From the NCBI GenBank assembly GCA_002684935.1, contig NYWC01000090.1:4787-11688 (forward strand): DNA of 6,902 nucleotides, in the 5' to 3' direction. The notes under the pieces are model-generated. The model worked only from the letters and a program-made list of their open reading frames with translations, was not told the origin of the DNA and did no database searches. The DNA is from Gammaproteobacteria bacterium (GTDB taxonomy: Bacteria; Pseudomonadota; Gammaproteobacteria; Pseudomonadales; Pseudohongiellaceae). The stretch's first letter is position 1. The number at the start of each line of letters is the position of its first letter. Position numbers and translations under genes: made by a program. Shown here piece by piece: positions 2,748 through 6,902 of the stretch.

Positions 2748-3507
2748 TATTTGATGGGCGTTTAGAGCATCTCCTGTTGGCTTGCTGTTCCTTACGAGTA
2801 GCCCACTTACAGTTCTCTTTGTAATACCCTTTATCATTATTAATGCGTTCTAGCGTCAAACCTTTAGGGCGCTCACCCATATCCTTAAGGAAGTTTAGGT
2901 AGTCGTCCCAGCGGGAGTCTTCAATAACAATACCCCTCTCAAAGTAATCCTTGGCGTTATAAAAACCTGGCTTGGTGCGTTCTCTCATTTTATTCCAGCA
3001 GTTATATGTCTTCGTGCCTGAAAGCCCGTGTTTTGGCTTGCCTTTCATACATCCACAAGACTTCTGCCCGCTTTTTACAGAGGATAAGCTTGCTTCGTGG
3101 TTCTTGGTGCCGCAATCACAGTCAAATAAAGCTCTCTGCTTTTTTCCTGCATCTCTTTCTACAAGGGAAGTACAGACAAGCATTTTATATCTTTGCCCTA
3201 CACTATCTTTTGCCTTTTGGGTCTTACTAACAGACTTACCAAGCTCATTCGCATACTTCCACGCAGTAGTTATAGATATTGAAAGCTCCTCAGAGACCAG
3301 CTGATATGTCTTTCCCTCAGAGAGTAGCTGAAACGCTTTCTGTTTCTTGTCTGCTGTCTCTGTGGGTAATCCAAGGTCTCTTTTGTAGCCATCCATAGTT
3401 TTTCTACTTACACCAAGCTTCTTACAGGCTTCTTTGGTTGAATACCCTTCATCTAATAGCTTTACTAGCTCTTCTTTATTCCTTTGCGCTTTTTCTTTAC
3501 CAGTCAT
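2737..3507 (-). CDS. Phage-type HNH-like endonuclease with HTH repeats and zinc ribbon
   Basis: Probably a DNA-cutting, homing-type endonuclease of 256 residues from the ATG at 3507. That start has AAGG 9 bases upstream; a TTG at 3531 would add eight residues. Residues 8-48 and 52-92 are two similar helix-turn-helix-like units (LLDEGYSTKEACKKLGVSRKT, 21 positions in the first, and LLSEGKTYQLVSEELSISIT), likely reading DNA. CDC (130-132) and CGC (151-153) form a four-cysteine zinc ribbon. The C-terminal third has the signature of free-standing phage nucleases: KHGLSGT then W, RGI, WDDYLNFLKDMG, then LERINNDKGYYKENCKWATR and EQQANRR. I align the last part with the HNH fold, but the usual catalytic His pair is not evident. 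Zinc ribbon plus this domain is common in phage-borne homing nucleases; an HTH transcription factor is the alternative. Confidence 0.75.
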   Translation of the reverse strand: MTGKEKAQRNKEELVKLLDEGYSTKEACKKLGVSRKTMDGYKRDLGLPTETADKKQKAFQLLSEGKTYQLVSEELSISITTAWKYANELGKSVSKTQKAKDSVGQRYKMLVCTSLVERDAGKKQRALFDCDCGTKNHEASLSSVKSGQKSCGCMKGKPKHGLSGTKTYNCWNKMRERTKPGFYNAKDYFERGIVIEDSRWDDYLNFLKDMGERPKGLTLERINNDKGYYKENCKWATRKEQQANRRCSKRPSNKPK

Positions 3508-3573
3508 CTCGCAACACCTTATATACTTCAACGCCGAGAACTACGAGACAGCGCTTTGAGCCTCATTTTCTTA

Positions 3574-3593
3574 TTTATACGGTGGGTTTATAC
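3574..3593 (-). promoter_or_regulatory. Possible tandem -10 elements (GTATAAA) for the nuclease gene
   Basis: On the minus strand GTATAAA occurs twice, at 3593-3587 and 3580-3574, 13 bp apart. Each could be a -10 element, giving a leader of about 60-75 bases to the ATG at 3507. No clear -35 is seen. A TATATA closer to the start (3525-3520) would leave almost no leader. Confidence 0.35.
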
Positions 3594-3614
3594 TACCAAG
3601 CTTTTTAAATTAGC

Positions 3615-3643
3615 TTGACTAGTCATAAAATACTGTGTAGAAT
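3615..3643 (+). promoter_or_regulatory. Sigma-70-type promoter TTGACT-17-TAGAAT
   Basis: TTGACT (3615-3620) and TAGAAT (3638-3643) are spaced by exactly 17 bp and point at the small gene at 3712. Predicted start is about 3650, leaving a leader of about 60 bases with no 5' hairpin of the type seen on the left. Confidence 0.65.
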
Positions 3644-3711
3644 AGCCTTGTCGCGGTTGATAAGATCCACTAAGAGCATAGAGAAAATAAATACAGAAAA
3701 CCTAATAAGTA

Positions 3712-3846
3712 ATGGCTTACAAAATCTGGTACAGTCCTTTGAGGTCCATAGTTGTTGAGACCTGGGAAGAAGCCCGTGTCTACAAAATGATGCAGCAAGC
3801 CGCTACGGGGACTTCACCACACATTGAGCTGCTCAGTAGCCCGTAG
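3712..3846 (+). CDS. Unrecognised 44-residue small protein
   Basis: ATG to TAG, 44 residues, beginning MAYKIWYSPLRSIVVETWEE. A short beta-like N terminus with three aromatic residues is followed by a helix, TWEEARVYKMMQQAATG, and a polar tail. No cysteine, signal peptide or membrane segment. It is supported by a well-spaced promoter 69 bp upstream and by coding-like composition. It stands alone between the minus-strand nuclease and a minus-strand unknown gene. No Shine-Dalgarno is seen (CCTAATAAGTA before the ATG). The first residues resemble the short beta-strand plus helix layout of many small phage proteins, but I cannot name a family. Confidence 0.6.
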   Translation: MAYKIWYSPLRSIVVETWEEARVYKMMQQAATGTSPHIELLSSP

Positions 3847-3858
3847 AGGGGCATTTTT
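3839..3858 (+). terminator. Short hairpin plus T5 after the gene at 3712
   Basis: GCCC (3839-3842) pairs with GGGC (3849-3852) around GTAGAG, followed by ATTTTT. The stem overlaps the stop codon and is only four pairs, so this is a weak terminator candidate. Confidence 0.35.
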
Positions 3859-3932
3859 AAATCGCAGACCCTTTAACGGTAAAAACCAACAGCCTTCTTT
3901 CAGGGGACATAGAGCTTTATATGGGTTTTCTG

Positions 3933-4532
3933 CTACCGCACCTTAGAGGGGAACAGGAAGGCAATATCGCCTTTAACTGTAATACCTACTTCCTTACAGA
4001 GAAGAGCAGATCTACGGCAACAGGTTACAGAAGGGCAAGTGTAGTTGATTGTTTCCCTTGCCTTCTCTATAAGGAATCTTAGATCATCAATATTTTCCTT
4101 TACCATTTCCTTCCACTTCTTGTAGATATCTTTACCGTAGTTCCTTATGCAAAGGTGTTCAATAGCATCTGGTTGAAAGCAGTAAACATTGTTGTACAAC
4201 ACACTTGCCGTAAAATCATATGATCCATCTGCTTGCTTTTGAGTATCAATACGCCATATACCTTTGGAAAACTCATCAATGAGTTGTATGCCCTCATGGG
4301 TTTTGTTATTCCATTTAACTTTAGGATTATGATTGTGTTCGTATTCTTTTTTCTCTGGGAATAATAGCTCTTCTATTGAAACTTTATCATATTTCCTAGA
4401 GGAGTAAGAATCAAGCCACATAGCTTGAAGGGATTTGATTTTTTCGTGGCAGTTGTGAGATTTGCTTTGCTTTAGGAAGTTTTTGATATAGCTCTTTTGA
4501 GTGGTGGTGCTTACTCCAAATCCAATGCTCAT
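3933..4532 (-). CDS. Unrecognised 199-residue protein, divergent to the gene at 4678
   Basis: ATG at 4532 to TAG at 3933, 199 residues. The frame stays open upstream to a TTG at 4574 that would add 14 residues (MWDLIGVNTKRAAR); that longer start is possible. The N terminus (about 1-45) is basic and helical. The middle is mixed, with many Tyr, Trp and Lys (FSKGIWRIDTQKQADGSYDF). The last third contains a helix with KKWKEMVKENIDDLRFLIEK and then four clustered cysteines (C166, C171, C172, C179) followed by KEVGITVKGDIAFLF. The clustered cysteines could bind a metal or be structural. It shares an inverted-repeat control region with the gene at 4678, so the pair may be co-regulated. No family is recognised. 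Confidence 0.7.
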   Translation of the reverse strand: MSIGFGVSTTTQKSYIKNFLKQSKSHNCHEKIKSLQAMWLDSYSSRKYDKVSIEELLFPEKKEYEHNHNPKVKWNNKTHEGIQLIDEFSKGIWRIDTQKQADGSYDFTASVLYNNVYCFQPDAIEHLCIRNYGKDIYKKWKEMVKENIDDLRFLIEKARETINYTCPSVTCCRRSALLCKEVGITVKGDIAFLFPSKVR

Positions 4533-4582
4533 TCGGGCTGCCCGTTTCGTGTTGACCCCTATAAGATCCCACAAATTCTCTG

Positions 4583-4641
4583 CGTAGAGACGCTGTAGTG
4601 TGCCCTTTGTTCTACGGCAACTTCTCTACGCCATCTCTACG
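4583..4641. promoter_or_regulatory. Inverted CGTAGAGA / TCTCTACG sites in the divergent control region
   Basis: CGTAGAGA at 4583-4590 faces two copies of its reverse complement, TCTCTACG at 4623-4630 and 4634-4641, the latter two 11 bp apart (one helical turn). A related TTCTACGG lies at 4610. The cluster fills the space between the divergent genes and ends 9 bp before the -10 element at 4650. This is a typical layout for an autoregulatory repressor site; the product of the gene at 4678 or 4532 is the obvious candidate binder. Confidence 0.55.
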
Positions 4642-4649
4642 GTTTGTGG

Positions 4650-4674
4650 TATAGTGCTTCCAGTGAGGCAAGGA
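4650..4674 (+). promoter_or_regulatory. Promoter -10 (TATAGT) and ribosome site of the gene at 4678
   Basis: TATAGT at 4650-4655 gives a start near 4662. The short leader contains GAGG (4665-4668) nine bases and AAGGA (4670-4674) three bases before the ATG, a Shine-Dalgarno region unlike the left-hand genes. The ribosome site fixes the start at 4678 rather than an upstream in-frame start at 4600, which lies inside the operator region. Confidence 0.5.
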
Positions 4675-4677
4675 AGA

Positions 4678-5610
4678 ATGACTAAGGAAGCAGCTTTAGC
4701 CCTCGTCTCTGAAAACCCATACACAGGCAGTGCTAATCAAATAATCCATCTATCCATCGGCATCCATCAAGCTTCTCTGGAACTGGATAGGCATACTTTC
4801 CGTGAGTTCAGAGAGCAAAGCGGTATCGGGGACAAGGTTTTTTCCAAACTCAAGGTCATCGGCAAGACCATGAGTGACCTTAATCAAGAACAAATCGATG
4901 AAGCATCACGTTTCTTGCCCGATTCATATTCTACTATTCACGTTCTTTCTAGTCTTACAGCCAAAGAACTTATAACAGGTATAAAGAAGAAAAGCTTTGA
5001 TAGAAATATCTCCATTAGAACTGCAAAAGAATACGTCAAGCAAATAAAGTTTCCTCGATTAGCTGGTAAGATCATTGAAAACAAGTTAAAAGATAATATT
5101 TTTCTAATTAGTATGCCGTCTGATCGCAAGCTTACAGAAGAGCAATCCAAAAGCTTCAAACTCTCTCTTGAATTAATCTGTTCACCATATGGTGCAGCTC
5201 TAGAAGAAACAAATTCAGGCACAACAACTTCTCTAAAACAAAAAGATAGAGCGGAGCGAGAGGTGTTTTGGAGAGGAGTATTAGAGAAGGAAATATCTAT
5301 TGAATGGTTTGAACAGACTAACGATGATATTAAAAAGCAATTCAACATTAAATCTATTGAAGAGCTAAGAACTGGACCTCTTCGTTCATTTACAGGTTTT
5401 TTAATGTGTGCTGGCGGTGGTAGAGAGGTGTTTTGGGATAAATTTGCGAAAGGATATGTTGCTAAGCTTAATTTGGAGCAAGAAATGACTGGTAATCGCA
5501 CTCAAAGACATAATATAAAGCGTAGGTTAGATGAAGTGCTAGAAAAAAGAACTGAATTAGCTGTTTGGCACAACGCTATGCTTAAAAGCAGTGGTTTTTT
5601 ATTAAGATGA
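4678..5610 (+). CDS. 310-residue protein, possible DNA-binding accessory protein
   Basis: ATG at 4678 to TGA, 310 residues, beginning MTKEAALALVSENPYTGSAN. Residues about 39-126 are helical (HTFREFREQSGIGDKVFSKL, then LPDSYSTIHVLSSLTAKELI, then a basic KKKSFDRN and RTAKEYVKQI). Their rhythm recalls plasmid and phage DNA-binding proteins of the ParB-like/DUF3102 kind, in which a short 'rather few lookups, then Leu-Pro' helix bundle is followed by a choice-of-segment region; this is impression, not a match. The second half is unfamiliar and contains the pentapeptide REVFW twice (194-198 and 249-253), encoded by identical 14-bp sequences. The C terminus is basic (KRRLDEVLEKR). No catalytic motif is visible. 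It is controlled from the divergent operator region and could be its regulator. Confidence 0.75.
   Translation: MTKEAALALVSENPYTGSANQIIHLSIGIHQASLELDRHTFREFREQSGIGDKVFSKLKVIGKTMSDLNQEQIDEASRFLPDSYSTIHVLSSLTAKELITGIKKKSFDRNISIRTAKEYVKQIKFPRLAGKIIENKLKDNIFLISMPSDRKLTEEQSKSFKLSLELICSPYGAALEETNSGTTTSLKQKDRAEREVFWRGVLEKEISIEWFEQTNDDIKKQFNIKSIEELRTGPLRSFTGFLMCAGGGREVFWDKFAKGYVAKLNLEQEMTGNRTQRHNIKRRLDEVLEKRTELAVWHNAMLKSSGFLLR
5258..5436. repeat. 14-bp in-frame repeat GAGAGGTGTTTTGG
   Basis: GAGAGGTGTTTTGG occurs at 5258-5271 and 5423-5436, 165 bp (55 codons) apart and in the same frame, both encoding REVFW. It could mark an ancient internal duplication or a local gene-conversion tract. Confidence 0.5.
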
Positions 5611-5672
5611 GAATACTATAAGTGGAATGGTTGGATTCTCACGCACTTCTCATCCCTCTGCGCCACATCCAT

Positions 5673-5697
5673 TGCTTCCAGTGCTATAATGGTTATA
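5673..5697 (+). promoter_or_regulatory. Extended -10 promoter of the gene at 5712
   Basis: TGCTATAAT at 5682-5690 gives a start near 5697, leaving only about 15 leader bases and no Shine-Dalgarno sequence. The TATAGA/TCTATA inverted repeat (5694-5699 and 5704-5709) lies between the -10 and the ATG and could be an operator. There is no clear -35; TGCTTCCAGTG occupies the zone just upstream. Confidence 0.65.
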
Positions 5698-5711
5698 GAT
5701 AACTCTATATT

Positions 5712-6347
5712 ATGCGAAATCAATTAGTTCCATTTGAAGGCGAGCAAGTAGTTTATGAAGGTCACCTCTCTGAATGGAGAAGGCGTGATGATGAACATCA
5801 TATTTGCTTTATGAACTTATCAGTAAATCAATTTAATAGTAATAAGCCCCTCAAAGATGGCTTGGCTACTTGTATTGACCATCTTTGGATGACCTTTGAT
5901 GATGACTTTATAAAAGACGCTCCCAAAGACCTCTATACCAAGCGTAGTGGGCTGGGGCAGGTTTATTGGTATACAAGGGGTGATGGAACTTTAGACCTCT
6001 CCTTGAAGCCTGTTGGTGCTATTTGCCTTGATAAGTACTTCACTTTTATAGATGAATATCATCATACTAACTATAATTCACATAGAATTAAAATTCTCTT
6101 GGACAAGCTGTCTAAGTTGTTTTATCAATATGATGTTGAAAATGTAAATTGTTATTCAACCATTATGGTGAGCCATCCAATTCACGAAGTTATGGAGATG
6201 CTTAGAAGAAAAGTCAACCGTATCAAAAGAGATTTACGATCTAATGAAGAGAGGTTTAAAACTATCAAAAACTACGGTAAGCCCACGGGTGTTTCCTTAT
6301 TCAATACAAGTAGAACTATCAAAAAAGTGAAGGTTGGATTTGCTTAG
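5712..6347 (+). CDS. 211-residue basic-tailed protein with an IDHLW motif, function unknown
   Basis: ATG to TAG, 211 residues, beginning MRNQLVPFEGEQVVYEGHLS. Residues 6-40 read as beta strands (FEGEQVVYEGHLSEW, then HHICFMNLSVNQF), followed by IDHLWM (55-60) and GQVYWYTRGDGTLDLSLKPV (82-101). A GE.V.YEG.L..W strand pattern plus a DHLW sequence is seen in OB-fold-like proteins of mobile elements, so a nucleic-acid-binding role is plausible but not shown. From residue 125 on it is helical and Lys/Arg-rich (LLRRKVNRIKRDLR-like at 164-176, TIKKVKVGFA at the end). It has its own promoter and a terminator after it, so it is a single-gene unit that may share control with the gene at 4678. Confidence 0.75.
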   Translation: MRNQLVPFEGEQVVYEGHLSEWRRRDDEHHICFMNLSVNQFNSNKPLKDGLATCIDHLWMTFDDDFIKDAPKDLYTKRSGLGQVYWYTRGDGTLDLSLKPVGAICLDKYFTFIDEYHHTNYNSHRIKILLDKLSKLFYQYDVENVNCYSTIMVSHPIHEVMEMLRRKVNRIKRDLRSNEERFKTIKNYGKPTGVSLFNTSRTIKKVKVGFA

Positions 6348-6373
6348 TCTTTAAGTCCCATAAATCTTGTTTG

Positions 6374-6396
6374 AGCTCCTATCAAAGGGGGCTTTT
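6374..6396 (+). terminator. Terminator after the gene at 5712
   Basis: AGCTCCT (6374-6380) pairs with GGGGGCT (6387-6393), seven pairs including two G-T, with a 6-base loop and a TTTT tract to 6396. It separates the 5712 gene from the downstream pair. Confidence 0.6.
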
Positions 6397-6427
6397 CAAT
6401 GCCTATATAAAAATATGAGTAATACCA

Positions 6428-6673
6428 ATGAAAAAGACTGAAACCCCAGAGCAACTCCTTCAAAGATTCAGCAAGAGAACCGCCCAGCTTCAAGCCAGGA
6501 AAGCGGAACTTCAATCTGCCTACGATGAGTATCTAAAAATTGAAAGGGACTTGCAGCGCCTTGAGGGGTCCGCACAAGTGGTTACTTATATGACTTTTGG
6601 TGAGCTTCCTTCTGATGGAAATCACGATCATTATCTGAACCATTCTCCAATTGAACCGTCTTCTAATAAATAA
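6428..6673 (+). CDS. 81-residue coiled-coil protein
   Basis: ATG to TAA, 81 residues. Residues 6-47 (TPEQLLQRFSKRTAQLQARK onward to RDLQRLEG) form a long, charged, heptad-like helix with Leu spaced at coiled-coil distances, suggesting self-association. The remainder (VVTYMTFGELPSDGNHDHYL and a polar tail) is probably less structured. There is no cysteine or membrane segment. A TATATA at 6404-6409 could be its -10; the leader has no Shine-Dalgarno sequence. The next gene begins 18 bases after its stop and is likely co-transcribed. It could be a scaffold or a small partner protein; I do not recognise a family. Confidence 0.7.
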   Translation: MKKTETPEQLLQRFSKRTAQLQARKAELQSAYDEYLKIERDLQRLEGSAQVVTYMTFGELPSDGNHDHYLNHSPIEPSSNK

Positions 6674-6691
6674 TAGAAAAGAGCTAGAACG

Positions 6692-6902
6692 ATGAATTAC
6701 ATTGACCAAATGCGTCAAGCACTTAATGAAGTCGCTGATACTACGCAATTTATTGCTGAGGGCGCTCTCGCAGATAAGATGAGAGCAAACCTAAAAAAGA
6801 AAAAGGCAGAGTGGGACGAAAAAGGAACCAAGGCGACCAAAGATGGCTACAAAGCTCTAGACCACGCCAAAAAGACGCAAGACGACCTAGAAAAGTCTGA
6901 TT
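6692..6902 (+). CDS. Start of a lysine-rich helical protein, cut by the window end
   Basis: ATG at 6692 opens a frame without stop to the end of the window (70 codons), beginning MNYIDQMRQALNEVADTTQF. From residue 30 it is strongly charged and helical (RANLKKKKAEWDEKGTKATK, DHAKKTQDDLEKSD), with no hydrophobic segment. It resembles low-complexity charged helical proteins that coat nucleic acid or act as scaffolds, but no family is recognised. It follows the gene at 6428 by 18 bases, so the two probably share a transcript. Its length and C terminus are unknown. Confidence 0.7.
   Translation, partial: MNYIDQMRQALNEVADTTQFIAEGALADKMRANLKKKKAEWDEKGTKATKDGYKALDHAKKTQDDLEKSD

Larger units (their letters stand above)
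4655..5683. repeat. 11-bp promoter repeat TGCTTCCAGTG at two genes
   Basis: TGCTTCCAGTG occurs at 4655-4665, over the predicted transcript start of the gene at 4678, and at 5673-5683, directly against the -10 (TATAAT, 5685-5690) of the gene at 5712. In both places a bound protein would touch RNA polymerase, which suggests shared regulation of the two genes. Confidence 0.45.

Noticed and set aside
2564..2824. Plus-strand frame of 86 residues
   Set aside because: It has no ATG start or promoter, is odd in composition (many Cys and Leu), and its last third is antisense to the nuclease gene.
4011..4621. TCTACGGCAAC at 4011-4021 and 4611-4621, exactly 600 bp apart
   Set aside because: One copy is inside coding sequence and the other only partly overlaps the operator cluster; 11 bp is within chance for the window.
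4600..4677. Upstream start of the 310-residue protein at 4600
   Set aside because: The extra 26 residues would be encoded inside the operator and promoter region; a Shine-Dalgarno sequence stands before the ATG at 4678.
4938..5501. Long minus-strand frame opposite the 310-residue protein
   Set aside because: It lies wholly inside a better-supported gene with promoter and ribosome site; composition fits an antisense shadow.
1..6902. tRNA gene or attachment site
   Set aside because: Scanning for the TTCGA-type arm with pairing stems gave nothing; without a tRNA or integrase no attachment site can be supported.

Overview
The window looks like an accessory (island- or phage-like) stretch of a cyanobacterial genome, most probably a marine picocyanobacterium of the Synechococcus/Prochlorococcus type or one of its phages. 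This is inference from style: many very short genes, extended -10 promoters (TGnTATAAT), start codons without Shine-Dalgarno sequences, and GGGG/CCCC terminators with short T-tracts. No ribosomal, photosynthetic, tRNA, integrase or phage structural gene is visible, so the host assignment is only moderately supported.

Left part (1-2090). This is a same-strand string of eight mini-genes of 41-78 codons plus one cut off at the left edge: a 3' end (1-213), then genes at 269, 599, 817, 1017, 1349, 1547 and 1899. None has a function I recognise. Most are written in a repeated format: promoter, a hairpin beginning at the predicted first transcribed base, a 9-34 base leader almost without G, a short ORF, then a GGGG/CCCC hairpin. 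Two promoter-plus-leader blocks (468-570 and 1778-1875) are clearly related copies, and a third hairpin leader (1507-1537) has the same layout with a different stem. Three terminator-like hairpins (225, 762, 1293) sit so close to the next ATG that there is no usual room for a promoter, suggesting read-through, attenuation or RNA processing within multi-gene transcripts. Two products look membrane-directed: a 41-residue peptide with a Sec-type signal peptide (1349) and a 50-residue C-terminal-anchor protein (1899).

Middle part (2084-2736). This is largely non-coding and unusual. It holds a pair of TATCGACAGT repeats, a nested stem-loop (2166-2199), and a run of about ten CTCCAAG-like heptamers spaced 9-11 bp apart (2285-2383) framed by two CAATTTTTTTCC copies, with two more exact heptamers at 2536 and 2547. 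Such a helically phased array looks like a multi-copy protein-binding site. One doubtful 35-codon ORF (2391-2498) begins at its edge.

Right part (2737-6902). A minus-strand gene (2737-3507) encodes a phage-type HNH-like nuclease with two N-terminal helix-turn-helix-like repeats and a four-cysteine zinc ribbon. Its stop codon lies inside one copy of a 15-bp direct repeat. A 44-codon gene with a good promoter follows (3712). A divergent pair then flanks a 100-bp control region with inverted CGTAGAGA/TCTCTACG sites: an unknown 199-residue protein leftwards (3933-4532) and a 310-residue protein rightwards (4678-5610) that may bind DNA. An 11-bp sequence at the 4678 promoter recurs at the promoter of the next gene (5712), hinting at shared control. 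The window ends with a basic 211-residue protein carrying a DHLW motif, a coiled-coil protein (6428) and the start of a lysine-rich protein (6692, cut by the window end).

The right-hand genes at 3507 and 4678 have Shine-Dalgarno-like starts and the left-hand ones do not. The window may therefore join two modules of different origin, separated by the repeat-rich middle region.
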